A DNA stretch of 64,000 nucleotides from Pohlia nutans (Eukaryota; Streptophyta; Bryopsida; Bryales; Mniaceae): positions 16,796,001 to 16,860,000 of the forward strand of contig CM040090.1 of the NCBI GenBank assembly GCA_022496805.1, written 5' to 3'. Every line of letters begins with the position of its first letter. The stretch's first letter is position 1. Of this stretch, positions 33,450 through 45,917 are shown in pieces. The position numbers were made by a program, and so were the translations under genes. Below the pieces are notes generated by a model, which ran no database searches, was not told the DNA's origin, and saw nothing but the letters and a program-made list of their open reading frames with translations.

Positions 33450-34017
33450 CCCCTAACCGTCCAACCATGCATATTTTGCATGATGTTCAGATTTGAAATC
33501 CGTTCTCTCATCCATCATGTACTTTTTGCAGTGTGGAATTTTTACTGAAACTTCTATGTGAAGTTAGCTTTGAGCATGTGTGATCTAATTAGAAAGGGGA
33601 TGATTTGTGAAATTTTTATGCCTCATTTCATGTTGTAGTGTTCCATCCAAAATTTTGAAGATTTTAGTCTAAAAATGCTTTTGAAAAAGTCAACTATTAA
33701 AATTAAGCAATAAAAATTTCTCCAAAAATCACTACACTTAGAGTATTACATTTCAACCCATCACAACAAATTTCATTATTAAATTTTCAATATCTTATTC
33801 GTAATCAAATTACAAAAGAGTTTTAAATTTTAAGTTTGAAATTATATACACAAATATTGGTGATAGCAATCGCAAATCTAACCATATGGATAAAAACCAA
33901 AATTCATAATGTACAAATTTTATTCATTCGTCAAATTCAAAATATCCCTCTTAGTTGCATTTTATGTTGCATCTTTCCGAAATTGCCAAATTTGAAAAGC
34001 GTGAGAACGTTTAGGGG
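33450..34017 (+). mobile_element. TTAA-group MITE family F2, copy b
   Basis: It begins CCCCTAACCGTCC after TTAA at 33446-33449 and ends GAACGTTTAGGGG before CTAA. It is the best uninterrupted copy of the family and defines its length of about 568 bp. Confidence 0.8.
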
Positions 34018-34386
34018 CTAACCTTTAAATTTCTTGTTTCAAGAAATACACTCTCATGTAACAAGTCGTTTCTATAACTAATCCATGCATGCCATGGCTT
34101 CCCAAACATGTCATAATAGAGAAGAACAGTTGTAGTTTGCATCGAAGACTCATTTGCACACTTTCAACAATAAAATTAAACTTGACTTCGTTTGATTAGA
34201 AAATTGAGTGAAGGTAGGATTTGAAAGTACTCACTACTTTTGTCCCTTTATTCCAACATTTCGTCCTCTTGTGTCCTATTTTTTTGTCCTTTTATTCCCA
34301 ACGCTGAAAGCACACAATGTTGAACCTTTTGCCACTATTTTCTCTAAGCTCAGGTCTTGATTCCCAATTGTGTGACAATGCACATA

Positions 34387-36005
34387 CAGTGAGTAGCAAA
34401 ACTGAGTCAACTTGTCATAAATGAAACTTTGAACTTGAATTGCACATAACACAAAGCATGATTTTTTTAACCTTTATTGTCAGAAGATATTGCTTCAAGT
34501 GTGGTACATGGCAATCAATCCACAAAACCAAATGTCAAAGTTTAGATGAAAAAGTGATGATGCAACTCAAACATGTGGCATGACTCAGTTTTGCATGCCT
34601 CTTCCATATTAAACACAATGAACTTTATGATCATAAATATCAATGCAAAGTAGGAGGTTCAAGATTTAGATGGTCATACTCAATGCATAGTCCTTCAATG
34701 GAAGCTCTTTACCTCTTTTTTGTTGATCTTGTTTTATCATCATGGTACATTTAAAGGAGCTTTCTGCTACTGCTAGAAGAGACCTCAACAACTCTATTGT
34801 TGTCAAGTTGGAAGCTGGTAGTTCTACGAGAGATGTAGCAAATGAGTTGCAGGTGTCTCAAAGTTATATTGCACGGATTAGAAAGAAGAGATTGCCTGAT
34901 CTTGAAGCTAGTTGTGGAGGTAGACCACAAGTGCTCACAGATGCAAAGAGAGTATGCATCAAAGCTGCTACATTAGGAGGCATTGATGCTGCAACATAGG
35001 TTGCTCAACATGTGCGTGGAGAATGTCATGTTACTGTAAGTGTTGATACAGTGAGAAGGGTGTTACGTGCTGTAGGGCTCAGATCAAAAGTGAAGCAAAA
35101 GAAGCCAAAATTGAACCAGAAACACATCAAGGAGCGACTTGAATTTGCTAGGCGCCATGAACATTGGACCATTTGTGATTGGAAGCGTGTGATCTTCTCT
35201 GATGAGACAAAGGTAAACCGATTTTGCTCAGATGGTCGCAGTTGGTGTTGGATTCGTGATGGACAATCTTCTAATTCAAGACAATTTCAACAAACAGTAA
35301 AGTTTGGTGGTGGTTCGGTGATGGTGTGGGGTTGCATGACGTTCCAAGGTCCTGGTATTTGTTGTAGAGTTGAAGGAAGAATGAATCAACATCAATACAA
35401 GGAAATCTTGCAGAAAGATTTATTGTACAGTATGATAGCTTATGATCTTGATCCTGCCCATCTAATTTTTCAGCATGATAATGATCCCAAACATACAGCA
35501 AAAAGTGTCCGCCAATGGTTGAAATCACATGGGCTTAATGTTCTTCAATGGCCTGCGCAATCCCCCGATTTAAATCCTATTGAGCACCTTTGGGCAAGGC
35601 TAAAACACCGTCTCAATCAATATGAAAGTGCTCCAATGGGAATTTTAGAATTGTGGGAGCGTATTGAAGAATGTTGGGCTTCCATTACACCAGAGGAGTG
35701 TAGAAGGTTATATGAGAGCATGCCAAAGCGAATCCAAGCTGTTTTAGCTAGCAAAGGCAAGTGGACAAAGTACTAAATTGTTTTGTGATAGAGGATGCAA
35801 AAGTGAGTCACAGAAGATAGTTTCCGTTAAATGTAATTTTTTTGTACATATTAATGTGAAAGATACTTTTTTTCCCATGAAAATGTAGCCTACTTAAATT
35901 ATTATCTTACACAGTTTATAGCTTGTGATGACCTATTACCAAATTCTTTACATTGTTGATTGAATCAAAAATTTCAAAAGTTTGACTCAGTTTTGCTAGA
36001 CACTG
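34387..36005 (+). mobile_element. Tc1-type (DD34E) transposon, nearly complete
   Basis: The element of 1619 bp is bounded by inverted ends CAGTGAGTAGCAAAACTGAG and the inverse of CAGTGTCTAGCAAAACTGAG, with two mismatches in the first 20 bases. TA is duplicated at 34385-34386 and 36006-36007. A single transposase frame fills the middle. CAGTG ends and TA targets are typical of Tc1/mariner. Confidence 0.93.
34742..35776 (+). pseudogene. Tc1 transposase, one in-frame stop
   Basis: The frame from ATG 34742 to the stop at 35774-35776 is about 344 codons, the usual Tc1 length, broken only by TAG at 34997-34999. The N-terminal part is a DNA-binding helix-turn-helix region (STRDVANELQVSQSYIARIR) followed by GGRP. 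The catalytic triad is visible: Asp in FSDETKVNRF, Asp in FQHDNDPKHT, and Glu in SPDLNPIEHLW, with 34 residues between the second Asp and the Glu. GGGSVMVWGCMT and the C-terminal SMPKRIQAVLASKGKWTKY are family features. DD34E separates it from the DD39D mariner elements usual in plants; the C-terminal style recalls Tc1 transposases of fungi. The stop is one base from a CAG codon. It is probably inactive as it stands. Confidence 0.9.
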
Positions 36006-36179
36006 TAGATTACATGGAGCAGTTTGACATGGAGTGCCACAAACTGCATGGAAAACTTCGCCATAAGGACAACCATTAGTCTGCACTCCTTGTAGAAGAA
36101 ATGTACAAATAGAACAAGCTTAGTGGTACCTAGTTGTATTGGCTCTAAAGTTGACATATGATTGTGTGTTTAAGCTTAA

Positions 36180-36722
36180 CCCTTTAGCGCGCCGGCGTCC
36201 AGAATCTGGACGTCGGATGAATTTCAGCAGCTCGATTTCTGTAGGTATCGGATGTTTTTCATCCTTTTTTTTTTTTTTTTTTCATTCTTGTGCTAGTTGA
36301 ATACCATTTGTGCGGTATGGATCTTCCAAATAAGATAATGTGAATTTTTGAAAAATTACAAAAGTGATTAATGTCAAGTTTCAATCTTAATTCAAAAGGA
36401 AAGACCTTAAATATGATTTTCCATAGTAAGTAGAATCAAATAATGGAAACCATACCATCTCGTAGTGCATGTCATTCTAATTTCATTACAATATTTTAAA
36501 AAAAAATTGTGTTAATTTTTTTATTTTAATTGAATTTCAAGAGAAAACCTTGCAAAATTACTTCAAAAATATTGATAATAAATATGATGAATCCAACCGT
36601 ACAGATGTTATCTACACATTGACATTTACAACTTTGTTTTGTACATCAACTCCATTTTCGTTTTTCATCAACCATTTTATAACAAATCTTTGAAAACAGT
36701 GTTGAATCGGGACGTTAAAGGG
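36180..36722 (+). mobile_element. TTAA-flanked MITE family L, copy a
   Basis: It lies between TTAA at 36176-36179 and 36723-36726. The ends are CCCTTTAGCGCGCC and the inverse of CCCTTTAACGTCCCGATTC. Near the left end GGCGTCCAGAATCTGGACGT forms a short palindrome. Copies are at 43061 (reverse) and 46996 (reverse, decayed). Confidence 0.75.
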
Positions 36723-36726
36723 TTAA

Positions 36727-38242
36727 TTCTATGTATTCTATTTCAAAGTGGTGGTCAAAATATATTAGATTGGATTTTGTAAATATTTGTGCAAACAGAA
36801 AAGAGAAAAAAAAGGAAACCATATGTAGCTTTGATCTAAGTACTGAGGTAGAGGGTCATATTTCTGACCGGGTTGTATTTCCGACCCCTACTGGTTGGGG
36901 GATGGGTGTCAGAAACCAGCTAGCATGGTTTTAGATAGTGTCCAAGAGTGTTCTAATTTCGTCCATGCTTGGAAAAATCAAGAGCTTCTGATTGGTTCTG
37001 ATTGGTGTAGAAGCACTCTATTTTCATAATCCAACCTCTCATGAAAACCATGACTCTATGAGCGGTTAATGGTCACTCTAAGCTTTCAGACTTAAAATAT
37101 CATAGAAAATTGTAGAAATGCTCAAAAAATGTTTTTTTTTTGGGGATGCCTTTGCAATGGCTTTGTAGAGCATCCAAAAACTATTAAAAAATTCTTTCAC
37201 AAGTCTAAGTATGCAAGCCTGAAATTCAGTCGGGAATTGGTCCCACTACCTTGTACCTCACTTTTTGGTTAGACATGTTGAAAGGTAACTTTCACCTAAG
37301 ATTCGCTTGGGTCACAACCTATGCGAAAAGGACACATGGCATAGTTCCCAACATTTTGAATTATTTTTTGCCAAACCAGAAAGTGAGGTGCGGTAGTTTA
37401 GACTCTCATGGGGAGAGAACACTTGAGTTCACTTTGAGGGACCCATCAGCCAAGGCAGCTGGAGCAGCCAAAAACGTTATTGGCGAATTTTCGCCACCAT
37501 CTTACTTTGTTTTTGGGGTTGGTTGCTCTTACACTAGAAAAAATGGGCAAAAGTGAAAAAATGGGCAAAAGTGTGGACGAAATCGCCAAAATCTTCTCGT
37601 AAAAAACTATAAATTGCCAGTATTTGAATGAAAGTGCCTTATAATAAATAAAAAATTGGATGAGCATATATACATGGATGATTCTATCCATTTTTTTCCT
37701 TATCTAGCTACATTCGAGGGTGCGTGTCGCGCTACCAAGGAAAAAGCTTAAAATATTCCCTGAGCTGGAGCTTTTGAGTCCAAAACATGGTCAACCTCCT
37801 AAGCCGTGTGCTTTGAAATACTACTAAGGTAGGTGGTTCAAAACCCGCACAGCACCTTAAACCACTCACTAGACCTATCCAAGTAGGAGGTACACTATAG
37901 CTTCTAACCTCAAATTTCTATGTAATCATGGTGTACATTTTAGGGTGAGTGGTTTTGGGTACACCCATGAGTTCCCCTTCCAAAATTCATAACTAATTCA
38001 ATATTAATCCAAAATTAATTATTCCAATTGGTCCAATTTCCTAAATACTTTGCACATCTTCCGAGATTGATTCCCTCTTAATAACTCCCCAATGAACCTG
38101 CCAATATGAAATTTGAGCGGTTTCTAAGCCACCTACCTTATGCCTACTGGGTCGTTTTCCCATTTTCTATTTATTTATTTAAAAAGAATACTCCCACTTT
38201 AAATTTGTTTGGCACCTTTGCAAAAAGAATTGAACAACATTT
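36727..38242. other. Intergenic DNA with a short tandem repeat
   Basis: No gene is recognised. Units of about 17 bases (AAAAAATGGGCAAAAGTG) are repeated at about 37538-37572. Confidence 0.35.
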
Positions 38243-38494
38243 TACATTATGTTTGAGAATTACTTGTGTTCATCACCCAAGAAAAAACCCTTTGTATACG
38301 AGGGGGTCATATGTCTAAAAAATATTGTGTATACTAATCTATTCCGTCCTAAATATATGTTTAATGTAAGTTTACGTCAATATATTTACATTGTCAATAT
38401 ATTTGAACATTGTTTGTACATGTCGTACGACAATGTTTAAATTAATACCCCTTTTGTGCACTCACATATACTTGTACATGTTTAGTACAATGCA
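38243..38494 (+). repeat. Dispersed repeat, second copy
   Basis: It matches 11928-12180 through TACATTATGTTTGAGAAT, ATATGTTTAATGTAAGT, and TTTTGTGCACTCAC. A local duplication of TCAATATATTT enlarges the middle. Open frames here are by-products. Confidence 0.6.
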
Positions 38495-38522
38495 TTCTTG
38501 GGAACAACATCAACGCCCTTCA

Positions 38523-39101
38523 CCCCTAACTGCCCATGCATTCATTTTTTGGACAATGTACATATTTCATCCAATTTTTCTCATCTATCGTGCACTTTTT
38601 GTAATGTGGATTTTTTACTATAGATTTTATGGGAAGTTAACTTTATGCATGTGTGATCCGATTAGAAAGGGGATGATTTGTGAAATTCTTATGCCTCATT
38701 TTATGTTGTAATCATTCATCAAAAATTTCAAAAGTCTTAATTCAAAAGCATTCAAAATTGCTTTTAAAAAAGTCAACTCATAGAAATCAAGCAACCAAGA
38801 AATCTCCAAAATTCTCTACACTTAGAGTATTACATATCAACCCATCATAACAAATTTCATCTACGAATTGTCAGTATCTTATTTGTAGTCAAATTACAAA
38901 ATAATTTTGAATTTTAAGTTCCAAAATTTATACAAGAACATTGGTGATAGCAATCATAGATCTAACCTTATGGATAGAATTCAAAATTCATAATTACAAT
39001 TGTTATTCATACATCAAATTCAAAATATCCCTCTTAGTTACAATTTATAATACATCTTTGTAAGACTGCCCAATCTGAAGAGGGCGGAGGGCATTTAGGG
39101 A
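38523..39101 (+). mobile_element. TTAA-group MITE family F2, copy c
   Basis: The body matches copy b (GTGTGATCCGATTAGAAAG, CACTTAGAGTATTACAT). The left flank is TTCA and the right flank TTAA at 39102-39105. The ends are CCCCTAACTGCCC and GGCATTTAGGGA. Confidence 0.7.
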
Positions 39102-39105
39102 TTAA

Positions 39106-40506
39106 TTCAATTTGGCTACTCACGCATGCTCACTAAGCATGCCCTCTACATGCAGTTAATGAAGGACGTTTTGTTCCAATGACCCTTTGTCTGATGGGCA
39201 CTGGGTCATTGACATTACGAACAAACACTCTATTCTTCTATTCTTCTTGAAGACCCGGGTTTCTATCTATCTGAATGGAGGACTTTTGAGTTTGTTTTCC
39301 CGATGAATCCTAACAACTTCCCAAGAATGTAATGTTGAATACTTTTGCAAGTCATCATACAGGCATGTTTCTCACCAAGATGCTCACGAATTAGAACTAC
39401 TAGTCGTGACAATACAAGTCTAAATAACACAATAACACGTGAGCATGACAACACATAAGCCTGACTTATTACTTAGGAATTGACTTCTGTAACTCCCTAA
39501 CACCTACCAAATGACATCATGTCAGCTCTCCATAGGTTAAGTTACATGCCAAATTTCAAATACTTTCAAATTCTAGCAGCTGCTAAGAGCATCAATGCAG
39601 CCACCTAGTTGTCACCCTTGCCTGGAAATATCATATGAAGGGCGATTTTGTGTGATATTTGACGCAAGGGAATACCAAGTCAATTCAGAGTTACATCCCA
39701 ACCCGACAAGTGGCCCAACCTGAAGCTCTTGGTTGTGGTCAAAGTTGCCGCAAGGAATCTTATGGGAACATAGTTCTTTCCCTTCGTCCCTTTGCATCTT
39801 GTCAAAGCACTTATGGTCGCGTCCCGGACTTTGACCACGTTCATCATGTGGATGATTGTGGGACGCAAAATATGTCGGAAGAAAGAGAGACGGGTGTCAA
39901 GAATTATAGTGTTGGTCGCGGGTGCGGTACCAGTCTGACGACACCAATCCCTCTTTAAGCTGTTCACGACAATGTTCACGGCAGAGGTGTGTTTTGACAA
40001 ACAACTTAGACCTCATCTGCGTTGACCATTCAATATCCTGAATATACATGGGCGAGTCTTAGTTATTGTTGAATTTCACTTAGACCTCTTTGATCTAAGG
40101 TAGAAGCCCCATTGGTTTAACTTTAGCTAATGAATCATTTTTTAGTGGATTCAATCCCCCTTTTCTAAAGGTTTCCAATGTACAAAAAAAAATTCATGTT
40201 TGGTTACCATATGGATAAGTTATAAAATTTTGGAGTTATACTCATAAGGTGAATATTAATGCTTTGACTTTGCATCTACTAAACATTGCTGTAATCATTA
40301 AATGTTGCGTATATAATGTGAGGTACATTTACATTTGTCAAGCCTATTTTAAACCTCGGTTTTAACTTATTCTTACTTTTGAGATACTCACATTTATTGA
40401 AAAACTACCTTAACTTTTTCTAAAATAAAATTCTTGAATATTTTGCATGAGTGCCCTACTATCATTAACAATAGCACACTTGTCACATATTCAAACTACT
40501 TGACTA
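39106..40506. other. Intergenic DNA with a GC-richer island
   Basis: The patch at about 39650-39990 is open on both strands (99 codons at 39659-39958; 106 codons at 39680-40000 on the minus strand). I recognise no family. The minus-strand frame could be a relic of a retroelement, but nothing decisive is seen. Confidence 0.3.
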
Positions 40507-40510
40507 TTAA

Positions 40511-41081
40511 CACTTAAATGCCCAGAACCTTCTTTAGATTTGGAGAACAACAAAGATGCATTATAAAATCCAACTAAGAGGGATATTTTGAACTTGATGT
40601 ATGAATAAAGTTGTAAATTATGAATTCCAGATCTATCCATAAGGTAAGATCTATGATTGCTATCACCAATATTTTTATGTAAATTTTGAAACTCAAAACT
40701 CAAAACTCTTTTGTATTTTGAATATGAATAAGATATTGAAAATTTGTGAATGAATTTTTTTGATGGGTTGAAATGTAATACTCTAAACGTAGTGTTTTTT
40801 TTAAATTATTTGGTTGTTTAGATTATAAATTGACTTTTTCAAGTGCACTTTTCAATATTTTCAACTAAGATCTTAGAAACTTTTGATGAATCACTGCAAT
40901 ATGAAACGGGGCATAAAATTTTCATAAATCATCTTCTTTCTAATCCGTTCACCTATACATGAAGCTAATTTCCCATAAAATCTATACTAAAAAATCCACA
41001 CTGCAAAAAGTACATAACGGATGAGAAAACGTAGATGAAATTTTGACATCTTTTAATAATGGACGCCTCAACAGTTATGGG
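40511..41081 (-). mobile_element. TTAA-group MITE family F2, copy e (reverse)
   Basis: It lies after TTAA at 40507-40510 and before TTAT. It reads as the reverse complement of copy b, including ATCTATGATTGCTATCACC and ATGAAGCTAATTTCCCAT. Ends have diverged (CACTTAAATGCCC). Confidence 0.65.
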
Positions 41082-41089
41082 TTATTACG

Positions 41090-42093
41090 AATGTCACTTA
41101 AGCAATGAAGAAGGTCTTAGTCTTTTGAAAATACACAACTAGAAACATGTACTTAGAATGACATTGTAGGAATGACATTTTCATAAAGCATGCAAGAATG
41201 ACATTTTGATATTGTTCTAACATGTTGGAATGGTTTAATTAAAAGGACATCCCAATATCGTTGCAAATCTCATTATAAGTTGTTCTTAAGCACTTGTGAT
41301 AATCGAGGTAAGTGAAAAAATTGTTTAAACACACACAATAAATATATATATTCGATAGGGAGAAGAAGCTATTCAACTTTCTTAGGCTAGTACAAAGAGG
41401 AGAGGAGATTCCAAAGAACAAAAAGTGGGAAGCTTCTTAACTTTCAAACTTTGAGCAAAGTCTCTTAGAAATTTTTGCATGCTCTAGAAGCTCCTAAATT
41501 AGCCATGTCATTGTACCAACGTCAAAAAGTGAGCGGACTCATATCTCACGACCCAAGCAACTTCCACTCATATAAAACTCACAAAACCCAAAATCAACAG
41601 TGTCTACATGTATGTTATTTTGCTTTGATATGAAGAAGTAAATGAAATGGCAGCTAAAATGTGATTGCAAATTCAGCGAGATGGGTCACATAGAAAGAAC
41701 ATTCATTTGTTGGTAATGATGGCACTGGACACAAACTTGGAATACTTTTGGTACCCAGAGTGTCCTGGGCGTTGAATTGTATCACACTTTGGGTGAATTT
41801 TTGGCCATGAGTTGGACTGTTCTGCATTCATTCATACGTACAGCCATGAACTGCCCTGTACTTTTCTTTTCTTTTTTTTTCTTTTTTTTTAAAGCGAAAA
41901 AGTGCTATGTCATGATGGTTTGAATTCTCATCCTCAAGCTGCTTGAGAGCATCTCCACTAGCACTCTCAATAGCTCTCTAGCTTTGGAAAAACGGATGTG
42001 TCAATGTTCCATTTATTTGGAGAGAGGTAGTGAACACAACAACCCAGTTTATGGCCCTTAAAATGGTTCAAGCTAGTGTATTAGGTTCTCTTT
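41090..42093. other. Intergenic DNA
   Basis: No gene or repeat boundary is recognised. A T-rich run lies near 41865-41890. Confidence 0.35.
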
Positions 42094-42097
42094 TTAA

Positions 42098-42657
42098 CCC
42101 CCAAACGTCTAATTGTACTAAGAATGAATAATGTAGAGAATGAAACACAATTTTTTCATATGTCATGCACTTTTTGCAGTGTGGATTTTTTTATTGAAAT
42201 TTTTTATGGGAAGTTAACTTTATTCGTGTGTGATCTGATTAGAAAGGGGATAATATGTGAAAATTTTATGCCTCATTTCATTCCACATTGTTCCACCAAT
42301 TAAAAAAAAGAAAAAAAGTCTAGATTTGCTCTTGAAAAATTCAACTCATAAAATTAAGCAACCATAAAATCTTCAAAAATCACTACACTTAGAGCATTAA
42401 ATTTTAACCCATCACAACAAATTTCATCCACATATTGTTAGTATCTCATTTGTAATTGAATTACAAATGAATTTTGAATTTTGAGTTTCAAATTTTATCC
42501 GAAATATTGGTGATAGCAACCATAAATTTAACCATATGGATAGAATCAAAAATTCATAATGTACAACATTTATTTGTATATCAAGTTCAAAATATCCCTC
42601 TTAATTACATTTTATAGTGCATCATTGCAAAACTGCCCAATTTGGACACGGTAAGGG
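42098..42657 (+). mobile_element. TTAA-flanked MITE family F2, copy d
   Basis: It lies between TTAA at 42094-42097 and 42658-42661. It starts CCCCCAAACGTC and keeps the family body. The right end is eroded to CGGTAAGGG. Confidence 0.75.
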
Positions 42658-43060
42658 TTAATTACACGTCGATCATGACTTGTGAGTGGCTCAATTGCTA
42701 TTTTGAGAGTCTAATTGAGTTATGTTGGTACGGAACTACATGATATGTCTTGTAATTTTTGGATGACCTTTAGAGGGCAAAATTTAGTGTTGCTGATGGA
42801 GATGCTCTCAGCCCTGCATCATTCATGTCAATGGCTCTCAGGAACTCTACAATGCCCTTGTGCTCTCATGCACTCCTCCATGCATAGTAACTTCGTACTC
42901 TTCACATTCTTTTTACTGTATGATACAGTATTTCATAGCCATATCACTATCCGCCATGCACTTATTTTGTGGCTAGATCCTCCCTACAATCCTCTGTAAA
43001 ATAATTTGGAGAAAAATCAGATATTTTCCACACGTCATATTCAACATGTTTTATCTTTAA

Positions 43061-43600
43061 CCCTTTAAGGTCCCAATTCAACACTGTTTTCAAAGACTCG
43101 TTATAAAATGGTCGATGAAAAACAAAAATGGAGTTGATGTACAAAGCAAAGTTGTAGATGTCAATGTGAAGATCACATCTCTACGGTTGGATTCATCATA
43201 TTTATTATCAACATTTTTTAATTAATTTTGTAAGGTTTTCTCTTGAAATTCAATAAAAATTCCAAAATTAACACAATTTTTTTAAAAATATATATAATGA
43301 AATTGGAATAACATGCACTACAAGATGGCATGGTTTCCATTATTTGATTTTACTTACTATGGAAAATCATCTTTACGGCGTCACTTTTTGAACTAAGATT
43401 GAAACTTGACATAAACCACTTTTTGAATTTTTCAAAAATTCACATTATCTTATTTTGAAGATCCATACCGTACAAATGGTAGTCAACTAGCACAAGAATA
43501 AAAAGAATTTTGGATGGATGAAAATCATCACCGCATGTGGTGAAGGGATGCGTCGGAAATCATCCAGCGTCCAGAATATGGACGTTGACGCGTCTAAGGG
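43061..43600 (-). mobile_element. TTAA-flanked MITE family L, copy b (reverse)
   Basis: It lies between TTAA at 43057-43060 and 43601-43604. The ends are CCCTTTAAGGTCCC and GCGTCTAAGGG. Its right part holds the palindromic CGTCCAGAATATGGACGTT, as in copy a. Confidence 0.75.
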
Positions 43601-43933
43601 TTAACTCCTAAAGGATCGCCGGTTTTCCTCTTTTTAAGTATCAATTTCACCTCTTCCTATTCATTTTTTTGTGAATTTTTTTTGCTCTAGATAGAAAATA
43701 CCAAATTAAATATTTAAATAGAATTTGAGAATTTTTTTGGACTAGTTCGACAATTTTTTCCATGTTTTCAAAGACAATCATAAAATATTTAAAAATACTA
43801 CATTTTCATCTTTTCACTTCAAACGTCATTTTCTTGCAATCCGTAAGGTCAAATTTTATAATTTTTTACCATGAACTCTCCTAACAATCTAGTACAAGAT
43901 CTTATAGTTAAAGTTGAAAAATGGTCATTTTAA

Positions 43934-44502
43934 CCCCTAAACGTCCTCATCTATGTCCAATTTAGGCAGTTTTGCAAAGATGCATTATAAAATGCAATTA
44001 ATATGAATATTTATAACTTGATGTATGAATAAAAGTTATACATTTTTAATTTTAGATTCTATCTATACGGTTAGATCTATGACTGCTATCACTAATCTTT
44101 TTTTATAAATTTTGAAACATAAAATAAAAAATTATTTTGTAATTCAATTATGAATAAGATATTGACAATATGTGGATGAAATTTGTTGTGATGGGTTATA
44201 ATGTAGTACTTTAGGTGTAGTGATTTTTGGAGATTTTTTGGATGCTTGATTTTAATAGTTTTTTTTTTCAAGAACACTTTTAGACCAAAATCTTCAAGAT
44301 TTTCGGTGAAACACTACAACACAAAATGAGGCATAATTTTTTCAAAAATTATTTCCTTTTCGATCGAATCACACATACATGAAGCTAACTTCCTATAAAA
44401 AATTCAGTAAAAGAATCACACCACAAAAAGTGCATGATGGATGAGAAAATACGGATGAAATCTGTACATCATGCCAAAAACGCCTGCTTGGGCAGTTAAG
44501 GG
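43934..44502 (-). mobile_element. TTAA-flanked MITE family F2, copy f (reverse)
   Basis: It lies between TTAA at 43930-43933 and 44503-44506. The ends are CCCCTAAACGTCCTC and GGGCAGTTAAGGG. The body is the reverse complement of copy b. Confidence 0.78.
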
Positions 44503-44784
44503 TTAAAGTTTCATTTTGAACCCTGCCTGCATTGCCCATTTGCCCTAAAAACCCCTTTTGCTCCATAACATCCACTTAAAAAGTTAGAATCAAAAAATAT
44601 TAAATATTTATTTTTGTATTGATATACTAAATTCACTTAATTTATTTCAAAAAACAAAAACAAAAATAGACGTTGTGGGAACCTACCCAAACATTGAAAG
44701 TCCTAGTTAAGACACTTGGTCCTTTAGGACATGTGCTACATTACAATATTGATTTAGTTTCCAACGAGAGTTAATGTCTCTTAA

Positions 44785-45000
44785 CCCTTAAAGGATTTAC
44801 GGCATAGTAGATACGTTGCCGTATATTTAACATTTTTTGTAACTAGAAAGTTCCAAATTGAGATCCCAATAGTTGTTAAGACCATGTAGACATGAATTTT
44901 AACTTCACTTTTGATATGAAACTCATAGGAGGTATAGAACTATTCCAAATACAATGAAATACACTTGTATAATACTGGCCGGAATAGGCAATTTGGACCT
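44785..45000 (-). mobile_element. TTAA-flanked MITE family IV, copy b
   Basis: It lies between TTAA at 44781-44784 and 45001-45004. It starts CCCTTAAAGGATTTACGG and its body is a reverse-complement relative of 6697-6921. It shares its right TTAA with the next element. Confidence 0.6.
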
Positions 45001-45004
45001 TTAA

Positions 45005-45407
45005 CTCTTGAACGTCAAGAGGGTTTATGGAAGGCAACCAAGGAGCATCTCTAAAAGTCTATAACAGTTGGAAGGAAAATAAAATAAAATAAAAAATGGC
45101 CAATTTACCTTTAGCGATAGCCAACAAGCACTATTATCCAATGTTTTTTTTGCTTTTTTAATAAAAAGATGTTTTTGACTCTTTTACAACTATTGCCCAA
45201 CTATAGCTCCTCCCTTCCCTCAATTCCTTCATTTAATTGTGGATTGTTTCACAATTGTTTAATTTAGGCCTATTTGCTAAATTTAGCCTCATTTTTTCAT
45301 CACCTTTTCAAAGCACTAATTCATTTCAATTTTGGTTGAGAGAATTCACTTTGTCTCCATTATTCTCTTATAAATAAGCCCATGGCGTTTGCTTTGATGT
45401 TTAAGGG
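45005..45407 (-). mobile_element. TTAA-flanked MITE family III, copy b (reverse)
   Basis: It begins CTCTTGAACGTCAAGAGG and ends TTTGATGTTTAAGGG before TTAA at 45408-45411. AATAAGCCCATGG near the right end marks the family. Confidence 0.7.
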
Positions 45408-45411
45408 TTAA

Positions 45412-45535
45412 TCCTTTAAATTCTTGATTCAACATTATTTTCAAAGATTTGTTGTAAAATATTTGATAAAAAACAAAAATGGAGTTGATGTACAAAGAAA
45501 AATTGTAAATGTCAATGTGAAGATAATATACAAAC
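45412..45535 (-). mobile_element. Family L MITE fragment
   Basis: It begins TCCTTTAAATTCTTGATTCA directly after TTAA and matches the first 120 bases of family L in reverse (ATGGAGTTGATGTACAAAG), then stops. It is a truncated copy. Confidence 0.55.
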
Positions 45536-45917
45536 ATAATCACTATCGGAATTTGACTATCACTGTAAATACATTAGACTAGTTTGAATCATATACTTGC
45601 AGTTGTAGAATCCAATATTTCTTGTAGTGTGCAATTTCTGAATACCAAAATTTACAAAATTATATTTCACATGTGCTCACGACTTGTTATTACTAGCGGT
45701 GGGTGTGTATGGCATCTTTTGCATGAAATGAACACAACTTGAACAATGTCCTACAGTGTCATGTAGTTCCATATCAAAATTCACTTATTTATATTAGATA
45801 CACGTCCACCTCTAGTTATTACCACTCTCCAATGCCTCATTCCAATAGTCTCCACTACCGATATTGTGTAGACAAGTAATTCGACACTTCCCACATGACT
45901 GTTAAGTTTGAAACTCA

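Noticed and set aside
37815..37845. GGTGGTTCAAAACCCGC resembling a tRNA T-arm
   Set aside because: No acceptor stem, D arm or anticodon arm can be formed around it.
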